Assembly (NCBI RefSeq): GCF_009746125.1
Contig: NZ_CP041352.1
Span: 4,262,436-4,326,435, forward strand
Direction of reading: 5' to 3'
Source: Casimicrobium huifangae
Lineage (GTDB): Bacteria > Pseudomonadota > Gammaproteobacteria > Burkholderiales > Casimicrobiaceae
DNA: 64,000 nt
The stretch's first letter is position 1, and every line of letters begins with the position of its first letter. The translations under genes and the position numbers were made by a program. Below the pieces are notes generated by a model. That model was not told where the DNA came from. It saw nothing but the letters and a program-made list of their open reading frames with translations, and searched no databases. Shown piece by piece: positions 30,076 through 39,190 of the stretch.

Positions 30076-30092
30076 CCTACGCCAGACCTACG
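30076..30092 (-). promoter_or_regulatory. CCTACG direct repeats, 11-bp period (putative SARP-type operator 2)
   Basis: CCTACG-CCAGA-CCTACG is two identical hexamers 11 bp apart, 48 nt upstream of the M48/TPM start and overlapping the last codons of the STAND regulator gene. On the minus strand a weaker third unit (CACAGG) follows at the same period. The geometry is identical to the site at 27140. Confidence 0.5.
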
Positions 30093-33000
30093 GGAGGGCG
30101 TTTTCCAGGGTTTGCAGCCGCAATGCGAGCTGCGCGGCAACGTCTGCCTCACCGGCCAGCTTCGCGGCGTCGATGCCGCGCACGAGCGCGTTGCGCACCT
30201 GCGTCCACACGCGGGTACGCTGCGCGGTAACTGCGTCGTCATGCACGGCCGACAAAACATGATCACGGTAAAGCGCGGCCACCTGCGTGGCGCATCCGAC
30301 GTGCGCAGAGAGACCGGTGCCAGCCGTATCGGGATTGCCCGCGTCCAGCATCGCCTGAAGTGCCAGCAGATCGACATGAACCACCCCCTGGTTCAACGAC
30401 AGTCGCCGCTCCGACAGACGCAGCGCGGCGTCATTGCCCAGCCGTTTGCGCAGGCGGTGCAGCGCCGCGTCGAATGCCTTCTGCGCGCCTTCGCGGCCAT
30501 CGCCGGGCCAGAGCTTGCTGATCAGCGGATCAATCGGCGCCGGCTGCGGCAGGGCTGCGAGCACCTGTTGCAACAGTTCAACCGACTTGCGCATCGCACG
30601 CTCGTTGCCATCGCCATCGCGCGTCTCGATCTGTAGTTCGCCGAGGCACGCGATGCGCACCGCATACGGCCAGTTGGGTGGTGCGCCGGCAGGCGCTTCG
30701 AGCTGGCGATGACGAATCACGGTGTCGGCGAAGTCCGGCTCGATGTGGTGTCGCAGCGCGGCGGCGCAGAGATCGGCAACCGCCGATTCGGCACCGTGCA
30801 TGACATCGCGGTAGTCGGTCTCGCGCAGTGCGGTGAACGCCTCCCGCAACAGTGCGACCGCATCGACATCGCGACGCGTGGTGGCGACGGCGGCACGGAT
30901 CGCCAGCACGAAGGCATCGAGCCGCTTGCGACTCATGCCGCCCATGCCGGAGGCGAGCAAGGGTTGCAGCGACGCGAGCGCAGCGTCATAACGGCCAAGC
31001 ATCAGCCGGCACACGCTTTGTCCAAGCCAGAGCATCGGACCCTGCTCGACGTTGGTGTTGGTTTCGTGATAGAGGCTGATCGCGGCGTCAAAGCGCGCGA
31101 GCGCCGCGTCGTACTGCTTGAGCGCAATGAAGAGATTGGCCTCGGCCCACAACAGCGTGGCGCGGATCAGCGGCTGCACGCGCGCAAAGTCCGGCTCGTT
31201 CGACAGCAGCAGCGGCAACGCCTCCTGCGCGCGGCGCTGACGGCTGCGCACGATGATGCGCCAGGCGTTGACGTGGCATTGCGATTCGAGATCGCCGAGT
31301 TCACTGGCGAGCTGCGCGGCGCGTTCGAGCACGGCATCGGCCTCTGGCAGGCGACGCTGATAGACATAGCCGATACTGAGGCCAACCAGCCACATGCGCT
31401 GCGCCGCGACACGCGCCTCGGGCAGGGCGCAGATGGCATTCGCCGCGACCTCGACCGCGCGGGCGCTCGCGAGATCGTTGCGGATATAGAACTGTTCGTG
31501 CAGGATCATCGCCACCCGCAGCCGGAAGTTCGCCGGACCATCGCGTTGCAGCGCGGCAAGCAGCCACGCCATGATTTCCGGCGGAATCTGCGTGCCGCGA
31601 TTGAGCGTGGAGACCGCGCTGAGATACGCTGCCGCCGCGTAGATCGCAAGCGGTCCGGGAACGCGTTGCCAGTGGTTCAAGAAGTCGGTCTCGCAGCGTT
31701 CCGCAATCGCCATCGGTGCCTGCACATCAAGCCGCATGGCACGGTGCAGGCTCAACAGGGTCCCCGCCGCGAGAATGCGACCGAGCGCGGCGGCGTCGCC
31801 CGAGACGCTGGCAAACAGGCGCTCCGCGCTCAGCGCAGCGTCGCGCGCGGCGGTGGGCGTCGTCAGCGCCAGCGCTTCGCCGAGCCAGAAGTGCAGCCAG
31901 GGCCGTTCCTGCAGAACCGGCGAGGCGGCCGGAATCATCCGCACCAGTTCCACAACGGTGTGATCCTGCCCCTGGCGCAACAGCGCGAGCGCTTCCTGCT
32001 CAATCATGTCGGCAAGACGATCCAGTTGGTCGCCCTGCGCGTAAAGCGCGCCAGCCGCCGTCAATTGCCCGACGTCACGCAGCAGGTTGGCGCTTTGCAG
32101 TCGCAACTGTTGCAGCGACGGTTGCGATTGCCATGATTGTGTTGATGACAGCGCTGCATTGCCGTGCCCGAGGCGGCGTTGCAGGAAGGCGCGGAAAACC
32201 GGATGCACGCGGTAGTACGTCTCGGCACCGGCGTCGATCTCGACGAAGCCGTTGTGGCGGTGCAGTTGTTCGAGCAGCACGGCGCTGTCGGCGTCGCCCG
32301 ACACCTGCGCCGCCTGCGCCGCCGTGAAGCGCGGCAGGAAAGCGGTGGCGCGCAGCAGTGACTGCTGCGCGGCGGGCAGATGATCGAACACATCGGCCGC
32401 GAGATAGTTCATCAGCGCCGGGGCGTCGAGCGAGGTCGCCGATGCTGCCGACGACGCAGATGATGGCGGTGGCGAGGCACCGGCGCGCCGGTCATCGTGG
32501 CGCAGCGCGTCGCTCGCGAACACCAGTCCCACAGCCCAGCCGTCAAGCTCGTCGCGGCAACGCGCGATGCTTTCGGACGGCAACTTGAGCGCGCGCTTGT
32601 CGAACAGCGCCGCTGTTTCGTCGAGGCTGAATTTGAGCTCGTCACGCGCAAGCACGGTGAGCTGCTGATGGGCGATGCGGCGTGCAAACCGCGCGCCCGG
32701 TTCGCTGCGGCTGATGGCGATCAGCGTGAGCAGCTCCGGCGCTTCGTCAATCGCCACATCAAGCAGCGTGTCGATCACCTCGGCGTCGACATCCTGCACG
32801 TTGTCGAGCACCCAGACCAGCGGTTTGCGCAAACGCGAAAACAGGGTGCGGAAGAAAAGCCGCGCAAAGCGGGCGAGCTGGTCGCGGTGCTCGGGGCCGT
32901 AGGCGAACGTGGGCGCGACGTCGCTGGCGTGCGCGGCGAGCGCATCGCGCAGGCGCGGCAACAGCACGCCGGGGTCGCTGTCCGCCGCATCGAGCCGGAG

Positions 33001-33237
33001 CCAGGCGGTGGTGCGCCGCGAGCTGCGCAGCCATTGCGCGACGACGGTCGTCTTGCCGGCGCCCGCCGGGCCGCAGACCCAGAGCGCACCATGCGCCGTG
33101 GCGTCGCGCATGCGCTGCTGCAACGCCGGACGGGCAATGACCGTGGCGGGCAGACGGGGCGCGGGGAACGACGATGGATCAGCAGAAGCGGGCGAAGCGG
33201 GCAAAACGAAGGTCAATACTGCAACGGAGGACTGCAA
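30088..33237 (-). CDS. STAND ATPase transcriptional regulator with SARP/OmpR-type C-terminal domain
   Basis: This 1049-aa protein has Walker A GPAGAGKTT (56-64) and Walker B VWVLDN (141-146) in a MalT-like NACHT/STAND ATPase. A long alpha-helical TPR-like region (about 330-900) follows. The C-terminal ~150 residues (VRIACLGELQIET ... LWPGDGREGAQKAFDAALHRLRKRLG) resemble the winged helix of SARP/OmpR regulators, in place of the LuxR helix-turn-helix of MalT. Such proteins switch on transcription when a ligand is bound by the sensor repeats. The adjacent secreted-protein genes carry matching direct repeats and are the likely targets. Confidence 0.8.
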   Translation of the reverse strand: MQSSVAVLTFVLPASPASADPSSFPAPRLPATVIARPALQQRMRDATAHGALWVCGPAGAGKTTVVAQWLRSSRRTTAWLRLDAADSDPGVLLPRLRDALAAHASDVAPTFAYGPEHRDQLARFARLFFRTLFSRLRKPLVWVLDNVQDVDAEVIDTLLDVAIDEAPELLTLIAISRSEPGARFARRIAHQQLTVLARDELKFSLDETAALFDKRALKLPSESIARCRDELDGWAVGLVFASDALRHDDRRAGASPPPSSASSAASATSLDAPALMNYLAADVFDHLPAAQQSLLRATAFLPRFTAAQAAQVSGDADSAVLLEQLHRHNGFVEIDAGAETYYRVHPVFRAFLQRRLGHGNAALSSTQSWQSQPSLQQLRLQSANLLRDVGQLTAAGALYAQGDQLDRLADMIEQEALALLRQGQDHTVVELVRMIPAASPVLQERPWLHFWLGEALALTTPTAARDAALSAERLFASVSGDAAALGRILAAGTLLSLHRAMRLDVQAPMAIAERCETDFLNHWQRVPGPLAIYAAAAYLSAVSTLNRGTQIPPEIMAWLLAALQRDGPANFRLRVAMILHEQFYIRNDLASARAVEVAANAICALPEARVAAQRMWLVGLSIGYVYQRRLPEADAVLERAAQLASELGDLESQCHVNAWRIIVRSRQRRAQEALPLLLSNEPDFARVQPLIRATLLWAEANLFIALKQYDAALARFDAAISLYHETNTNVEQGPMLWLGQSVCRLMLGRYDAALASLQPLLASGMGGMSRKRLDAFVLAIRAAVATTRRDVDAVALLREAFTALRETDYRDVMHGAESAVADLCAAALRHHIEPDFADTVIRHRQLEAPAGAPPNWPYAVRIACLGELQIETRDGDGNERAMRKSVELLQQVLAALPQPAPIDPLISKLWPGDGREGAQKAFDAALHRLRKRLGNDAALRLSERRLSLNQGVVHVDLLALQAMLDAGNPDTAGTGLSAHVGCATQVAALYRDHVLSAVHDDAVTAQRTRVWTQVRNALVRGIDAAKLAGEADVAAQLALRLQTLENALP

Positions 33238-33344
33238 TTATTGACGACGGCGCGATTCCGTCGATGCCGCTGTCATGGCAATTGAGAGGATCAGCTTTTT
33301 CCAGAAGCCCCATCCGTCCAAGCGTGGAAGATAATTTCTGTCGC

Positions 33345-33407
33345 AGTCGACTTTTTATAAAATAACAGCTCGTGCCCCGTTAAATATGGGTTTCAATGAA
33401 AAGCTAC
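33345..33407 (-). repeat. 3' element copy E2
   Basis: Read on the minus strand it begins TAGCTTTTCATTGAAACCC and ends AAAAAGTCGACT. The TAG is the stop codon of alaX itself, so the element begins exactly at the gene end. It shares CCCATATTTAACGGGGC with copy E1. Confidence 0.7.
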
Positions 33408-34144
33408 TGTAACCGAATGATCAGTCGGCGGTTCTGTTTACCCTTGTTTTCGACCTTCACAATCTTCACCGGGCCGATCTCGCGGGTGTTTTTGACGTGG
33501 GTGCCGCCGCAGGGCTGCAGGTCGACGCCATTGCCAATGTTGAGCAGGCGCACGCGGCCGGCGCCGGTCGGTGGCGCGACGCTCATGGTGCGCACCAGTT
33601 CCGGCTGGGCCGCCATTTCCTCGTCGCTGATCCACTGTGTGGTGACGTCGTGATTGCCGGCGATCAGTTCGTTGAGTCGCGCTTCGGTCGCGTCGCGATC
33701 AAAGGCAACGCCGGAGAGATCGAAATCGATACACGCCTTGGTCGTGTCAATGGCATTGCCCGTCGCGAGAATGCCGGGCAAGGCTGCGCAAATCAGATGC
33801 AACGCCGTGTGGTAGCGCATGTGCAGATGGCGGCGCGGCCAGTCGAGCGTGACCGTCACGCCTTCGCCCACGGCGGGTAGCACCGCGCCCTCGGCGAGCA
33901 CATGCAGAATGGCGCCGCTGTCGCGATCACGCCGCGTGTCGATGATCGTGGCGCTGCCACCCGACCAGCTCAGCTCACCAGCGTCGCCGGGCTGGCCGCC
34001 GCTTTCGTAGTAGCAGACCGTCTGGTCCAGGACCACGGCGGGCTTCGGCGCCGAGCCGTCGCGTGGCGCAGTCTCGGTGACCGTCATCACACGTGCGGTG
34101 GTGCTGCGCAGATAGGCGTCGTCGCGAAACAGTAGCTGGGTCAC
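33404..34144 (-). CDS. Alanyl-tRNA editing protein (AlaX type)
   Basis: This 246-aa protein resembles the editing half of alanyl-tRNA synthetase. It has CYYESGGQPGDAGEL, zinc ligands in RYHTALHLI and in QPCGGTHVKN, and the end KQNRRLIIRL. It hydrolyses Ser- or Gly-tRNA(Ala) in trans. There is no aminoacylation domain, so it is a stand-alone AlaX. It starts 3 nt after the stop of the 551-aa gene and is probably co-transcribed with it. Confidence 0.9.
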   Translation of the reverse strand: MTQLLFRDDAYLRSTTARVMTVTETAPRDGSAPKPAVVLDQTVCYYESGGQPGDAGELSWSGGSATIIDTRRDRDSGAILHVLAEGAVLPAVGEGVTVTLDWPRRHLHMRYHTALHLICAALPGILATGNAIDTTKACIDFDLSGVAFDRDATEARLNELIAGNHDVTTQWISDEEMAAQPELVRTMSVAPPTGAGRVRLLNIGNGVDLQPCGGTHVKNTREIGPVKIVKVENKGKQNRRLIIRLQ

Positions 34145-34147
34145 CGA

Positions 34148-35803
34148 CTAGCTCAATTCGTTCGGGCGCACCCAGACCCAGTCGGACCCTTCGCTGATCA
34201 CTTCGCTGGCCTCGTAGCGGCGCCCGGAACCTTGCACTTCGTAGACCACACTGGCCTGATAGTCGACCGTGTTCATGATCCAGGTGGCGCCCATGATCGG
34301 TCGCCCGAAGAATGCACTCTTCAGGCGAATCGCCTTGAATACGGCGCTGGCCACCATGGTGGCAGCATTGTCGCGGTACAGACCTTGCCGCGAGCGCAGG
34401 GTGCGCAATTCGACCATGTCGATGTCGCGAGACAGCACCTGCAACCCAAGCTCAATGTGACCAGCAGGCAACTTCAGCAAACGGACAATGGTCGCCACCT
34501 GCCAGCCGGCGGCGGGCGCTTCCTCCGTCACCACAGCGATGTCGCGCAGCCGCAGCCGCTGCGTCGATGTGTTCGGCACCACGCAGCGAAAACCGGTGTC
34601 GCTGCGATCACGCAGATGCCAGAACTGCAGGTTGAGCCGGGCCGCGTCGGGCGGCAAATCGCGGCGCAGGCGCTTGAGGGTGGATGCTTTCAGGGTGCCG
34701 ATGGTTTCGATTTCCAGCGCGTCGGCGTACTCGTAAGTATCTCCCTCGATGCTGGATGCCAGCAACGCCGGGTCGTAAGAGATGGCGGTCGCCACCTTGT
34801 TGACACCATACGTGGCAGCGACACGGCCGCGATCATCGCTGCGCTGGCTGGCACGAGCCAGCGGCTTGAATTCGGGATCAATGCGCAGCACCGCGCTGCG
34901 CAGTGCGAGCAGCGGGTTTTGCGACAGCGATCCGCCAAGGGTGACGTTGCGGCCGCCATCCTCGGCTTCGACCTGATCCAGCCAGGCCAGCGCCCGGGCG
35001 TGGATGGTGGTGGTGTCGCAATAGAGGTATTGCCCGCCCTGCGGCACCGAGTGGCGCGGTACGAGCCCATCGGTACCGGACAGATTGATGGCAAAGCCGC
35101 CATCCGAGGCCGGGCGCGCGGTCAGCCGGATGTCGTGCGTGAATTCTTCAATCTTGCGATACAGCGCGTGGATCTGTGACGGCGTATAGCCACCGGCATT
35201 GCCGACCCGCAGCAACAGCAGCACCGAGAACGCCCGCGCCGGAAACGTCGGTTGGCCGGCATTACTGATGTCATCAACGATGACGTGATCAACGCCAAGA
35301 TCGCAGGTCTTGCGGAACACCTGGTGTGTCTCGGCCCAGATGCCGGGGATCCACTCCTCATGGCGATAGAGGCGGAAGCGGTAAGCCATCGTGCGGAACC
35401 AGAAAAAGCGTGCCGCGACGCGCGCAAATTCGGTCGCAGCGCGCCCCGCGACCGACGCCGTTTCCCGCATCAAAATCGCCCGGTAGGCGTCGGCGAAGCG
35501 CATGGCCCAGTCGTAGCCGGAATCCCACAGGCGCTCACGCAGCGAGTGCGACTGCAGTGAGGCGGCGAGATAGTCGCGCTCAAGTCGTGTCGTCGTCGCT
35601 TCCAGCCGGGCGTCCAGCTCAAGCAATGGCGACGCGGCAAGCGTCTCCTTGTGCTCTGCTTCGCTGATAAAGGCGCGCAATTGAGCGCAAACCACATCGG
35701 TCGCCGAGAAGATGTCGCGATCCAGCGATGCCGCGAACTTGCGGGCGCCACCAACCGAACCCAGCGGGCTGGAATCTGTCAAACTGGCTAGCCAACGAAG
35801 CAT
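34148..35803 (-). CDS. Orphan 551-aa protein, function unknown
   Basis: I recognise no confident family. The N-terminal ~200 residues are helical and Arg/Ala-rich with aromatic clusters (FFWFRTMAYRFRLYRHEEWIPG). The middle is mixed alpha/beta. The C-terminal ~180 residues look beta-rich (TSTQRLRLRDIAVV ... HIELGLQVLSRDIDMVEL), and could be a PilZ-like barrel, but the canonical RxxxR and D/NxSxxG motifs are not convincingly present. No signal peptide or TM is seen. It is coupled to alaX (3-nt gap). Confidence 0.75.
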   Translation of the reverse strand: MLRWLASLTDSSPLGSVGGARKFAASLDRDIFSATDVVCAQLRAFISEAEHKETLAASPLLELDARLEATTTRLERDYLAASLQSHSLRERLWDSGYDWAMRFADAYRAILMRETASVAGRAATEFARVAARFFWFRTMAYRFRLYRHEEWIPGIWAETHQVFRKTCDLGVDHVIVDDISNAGQPTFPARAFSVLLLLRVGNAGGYTPSQIHALYRKIEEFTHDIRLTARPASDGGFAINLSGTDGLVPRHSVPQGGQYLYCDTTTIHARALAWLDQVEAEDGGRNVTLGGSLSQNPLLALRSAVLRIDPEFKPLARASQRSDDRGRVAATYGVNKVATAISYDPALLASSIEGDTYEYADALEIETIGTLKASTLKRLRRDLPPDAARLNLQFWHLRDRSDTGFRCVVPNTSTQRLRLRDIAVVTEEAPAAGWQVATIVRLLKLPAGHIELGLQVLSRDIDMVELRTLRSRQGLYRDNAATMVASAVFKAIRLKSAFFGRPIMGATWIMNTVDYQASVVYEVQGSGRRYEASEVISEGSDWVWVRPNELS

Positions 35804-36010
35804 TGTGTCCGGTCAATCATCAAATATGTTCGGGTGGCCGGCGACTGCGAGCACCCGTTGGTCAAAACGTAGAATAGCGCTCCGTCTGGACGGCGGCAAG
35901 CAAAAGCGGGAAGCCCCGCATTGCCGAACGCTCCGCCGCCGACAGCAGCAATGTCAACTTGCACCCCTCGCCTCCGTTGGAGGTGCTTCCATGATCAGAG
36001 TTACACCGCT

Positions 36011-36526
36011 ATGAAAGTCTCCATCCTAGTCTCCGCTCTTGCAGTTGCCATCTCCTCCACAGTCGTGATGGCCCAGACCCCGCCGCCGGCCGCTGCGGCT
36101 GCAGCGGCAAAGTCCGCCGCCCCCACCACACTGAAGATCATTGATCGCAAGGTGGGCGACGGAGCCCTTGCCGAAACCGGCTCGCCCGTTGCCGTGCATT
36201 ACACCGGTTATCTGTGGGATGCCAGTGCGCCTGACAACAAGGGCAAGAAGTTCGATTCGTCGGCTGACCGTAAAGTGCCGTTTGGCTTCATTGTCGGTGC
36301 CGGTCGCGTCATCAAGGGCTGGGACGAAGGCGTTGCCGGGATGAAAGTGGGCGGCCAGCGTACGCTGATCATCCCCCCGGACAAGGGTTATGGCGAGCGC
36401 GGCGCCGGCGGCGACATCCCGCCGAACGCCACACTGGTATTCGACGTCGAGCTGATGTCGGTACTCGGCAAGACGCCGAATGCTGCGGTTACGCCGTCGC
36501 CTTACGTGCCCGCACCCAAGCAGTAG
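36011..36526 (+). CDS. FKBP-type peptidyl-prolyl isomerase (exported)
   Basis: From the ATG at 36011 this is 171 aa: a signal peptide (MKVSILVSALAVAISSTVVMAQ), an Ala-rich linker, then one FKBP domain with VHYTGYL, KFDSS, VIKGWDEGVAGMKVGG, PPDKGYGERG and IPPNATLVFDVEL. The binding-pocket aromatic and Asp positions are present, so it should be active, assisting periplasmic folding. The frame upstream to 35921 has no family support. The 35804-36010 gap contains a CCTCC-GTT-GGAGG hairpin but no gene. Confidence 0.92.
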   Translation: MKVSILVSALAVAISSTVVMAQTPPPAAAAAAAKSAAPTTLKIIDRKVGDGALAETGSPVAVHYTGYLWDASAPDNKGKKFDSSADRKVPFGFIVGAGRVIKGWDEGVAGMKVGGQRTLIIPPDKGYGERGAGGDIPPNATLVFDVELMSVLGKTPNAAVTPSPYVPAPKQ

Positions 36527-36535
36527 GAAACCCTC

Positions 36536-39190
36536 ATGAAGCATCCGGAAAACGCGGTGATCCGTCGGAGCGATTACCGCGCTCCGGGCTTCCTTGTGGA
36601 TCGGGTCGAACTTTGCTTCGATCTCGATCCCCTCGCCACCCGCGTCGAATCGACCCTTTCCCTGCGCCGCAACGGGGCTGCTGGCGACGTGACCGCCCCA
36701 CTGGAGCTATGTGGTGCTGACCTGACGCTGGTCAGCCTGCATCTCAATGGCGAGCCGCTGCCGGCGTCTGCCTGGCAGAAGTCCGGGAACGGCGACCGGA
36801 TCATCATCGCGGCTGCGGTTTTGACTGCCGGGGGCGAGCAACCGAGGCTCTCCATCGTCACCAGTTTCAACCCGACCGCCAACCTCGCCCTCGAAGGGTT
36901 GTACGTCACCAACGGCACCTTCTGCACCCAGTGTGAAGCAGAAGGATTCCGCCGCATCACCTACTTCCCGGACCGGCCGGATGTGTTGTCGGAGTACCAG
37001 GTCACTATCCGTGCGTCGCGCGATGACTTCCCGGTGCTGCTATCCAACGGCAATCTGGTCAGCGAGCGCGATCTCGGTGACGGTCGTCATGAGGCAGTCT
37101 GGCACGATCCCCACAAAAAGCCCTGCTATCTGTTTGCACTCGTTGCCGGCAAGATCGACCGGCTGCAGGACCACTTCATGACGGCCTCGGGGCGCAAGGT
37201 GCTACTCGAGATTTACTCGACCACCGCCAACCTGCCGCGCTGCACCTGGGCAATGGCGTGCCTGAAAGCTGCCATGCGCTGGGATGAAGAGGCGTACGGC
37301 CGTGAATACGACCTCGACCGCTTCATGATCTACGCGGCCGACGATTTCAACATGGGTGCGATGGAAAACAAGGGATTGAACATATTCAACTCCCGCTTCT
37401 TACTCGCCGATCGCGACACCGCCACCGACGCCGACTTTCAGACCGTTGACGCTATTGTCGCGCACGAGTATTTCCACAACTGGAGCGGCAATCGCGTCAC
37501 CTGCCGTGACTGGTTCCAGCTCTCGCTCAAGGAGGGCTTCACGGTCTTTCGCGAACAACAGTACATGGCAACCCGCGCCTCCCCGGCGGTGATGCGCATC
37601 GACGAGACGGCGTTCATGCAGTCACGCCAGTTCGCGCAGGACGCGGGGCCGATGGCGCATCCGATCCGCCCCGATGAATATGAGGCAATCGACAATTTCT
37701 ACACCGTGACCGTGTATGAAAAGGGTGCTGAAGTTATCCGCATGCTGCATACCCTCCTTGGTGCGGAGGCGTATCGCAAAGGCACTGATCTTTACTTCGC
37801 CCGCCACGACGGAACAGCCGCCACCTGCGACGACTTTGTTGCAGCAATGGAAGAAGCCAGTGGAATCGATCTCGCGCAATTCAAACGCTGGTACAGCCAG
37901 GCCGGCACGCCGCAGCTGCAGGTGCGCGACGAATACGATGCTGCGCAATCCCGTTACATTCTGCACGTCTCGCAAACAATGCCACCGACGCCCGGCCAGC
38001 TGGACAAGCAACCGATGGTGATACCACTGGCCGTAGCGCTGCTGCAGGAAGGCAGCGGAGTCACCCGTGAGCGCGTGCTGAATCTGACGGAAAAGACGCA
38101 GAGTTTCGCCTTTGCCGATGTTCCGGCACGGCCGATCCCGTCGCTGCTGCGCGCGTTCTCGGCGCCGGTCAAGGTGGCGTTCGATTATGGCGACGCCCAG
38201 CTCGCGGCGCTGGTGGAGCACGACAATGATGGCGTCTCACGCTGGCAAGCAGTGCGGGAGCTGTTCTTCCGTGCCTTCGACAAGCTGCGCGGCGACGGCG
38301 GCGCTGTTGCTGCGCTTGATCATGCCGTGGCGGCCTTGCTTGCCGACTACGCGACAGACCCGGCGCTGATTGCGCACATGCTCGCTTTTCCGTCGCATGG
38401 CGAGCTGGCAGACCGTGATGCCGAGATTGACCCGGCAGCAATTGCCTCGACGCGCGAAGAACTGCTGCGTCAGCTGGCAACCACCCACCGTGCCGCCATC
38501 ATCGAACGCTACGGACATGAACGAATTGCGCTCTCCGGCAAGGCTTGGTCGCCGGACGTGACTGCCGTGGCGCATCGCGCCCTGGCCGGCACCTTGCTGG
38601 CGTTCGTCAACACCGCTGGCGACACTGAAACCCACGCACTCTCGCTCGCCCAATGGCAGGGCGCCGACAATCTCACCGACGTGATGAACGCGATGACTGC
38701 ATTGCGCGACCAGCCTTGTCCCGAACGCGATCGCATGTACAGCGCTTTCCACGACCAGTGGCAACACGATCTGTCGATGCTCAACCGCTGGTTTGCGCTT
38801 GAAGCGGGCGCGCTACGCCGTGGCGCAACCAGCGCAGTGTCGGCGGTACGCGCCCTGCTCGCGCACGAGCGTTTCGACAGCAAGAACCCGAATCGCGTGC
38901 GCGCCGTAGTGCAGGCCTTCGCCGACCAGAACTGGGAAGGTTTTCATGCCAGCGATGGCAGTGGTTATGCCTTCATTGCCGAACAAATCCTGCGCTTTGA
39001 TGCGCAGAACCCGTCGCTGGCGGCGCGCTTCTGCGATGCGTTCTCGCGCTGGTACAAGTGCGTGGAACCTGCCCGCGCACTGCAGGGCATGTATCTGCAC
39101 AAGCTGGCAGCGCATGAAGCGTTGTCGCCCAACGTTCGCGAAATCATCGAGAAGACGCTGAAGGCCGGAGACACCGCCGCTCTCAGATGA
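36536..39190 (+). CDS. pepN: Aminopeptidase N
   Basis: This 884-aa M1 metallopeptidase has the substrate-anchoring GAMEN at 274-278, zinc site HEYFHNWSGNR from His310 and the downstream Glu in LKEGFTVF. Its length fits the E. coli PepN subfamily. It releases N-terminal residues in the cytoplasm. It starts 9 nt after the FKBP stop, and its stop overlaps the next start by 4 nt (ATGA). Confidence 0.96.
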   Translation: MKHPENAVIRRSDYRAPGFLVDRVELCFDLDPLATRVESTLSLRRNGAAGDVTAPLELCGADLTLVSLHLNGEPLPASAWQKSGNGDRIIIAAAVLTAGGEQPRLSIVTSFNPTANLALEGLYVTNGTFCTQCEAEGFRRITYFPDRPDVLSEYQVTIRASRDDFPVLLSNGNLVSERDLGDGRHEAVWHDPHKKPCYLFALVAGKIDRLQDHFMTASGRKVLLEIYSTTANLPRCTWAMACLKAAMRWDEEAYGREYDLDRFMIYAADDFNMGAMENKGLNIFNSRFLLADRDTATDADFQTVDAIVAHEYFHNWSGNRVTCRDWFQLSLKEGFTVFREQQYMATRASPAVMRIDETAFMQSRQFAQDAGPMAHPIRPDEYEAIDNFYTVTVYEKGAEVIRMLHTLLGAEAYRKGTDLYFARHDGTAATCDDFVAAMEEASGIDLAQFKRWYSQAGTPQLQVRDEYDAAQSRYILHVSQTMPPTPGQLDKQPMVIPLAVALLQEGSGVTRERVLNLTEKTQSFAFADVPARPIPSLLRAFSAPVKVAFDYGDAQLAALVEHDNDGVSRWQAVRELFFRAFDKLRGDGGAVAALDHAVAALLADYATDPALIAHMLAFPSHGELADRDAEIDPAAIASTREELLRQLATTHRAAIIERYGHERIALSGKAWSPDVTAVAHRALAGTLLAFVNTAGDTETHALSLAQWQGADNLTDVMNAMTALRDQPCPERDRMYSAFHDQWQHDLSMLNRWFALEAGALRRGATSAVSAVRALLAHERFDSKNPNRVRAVVQAFADQNWEGFHASDGSGYAFIAEQILRFDAQNPSLAARFCDAFSRWYKCVEPARALQGMYLHKLAAHEALSPNVREIIEKTLKAGDTAALR

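Noticed and set aside
30709-32136. 475-aa frame antisense to the STAND regulator
   Set aside because: Same reasoning: very Arg/Gln-rich, no domain, complete overlap with the regulator.
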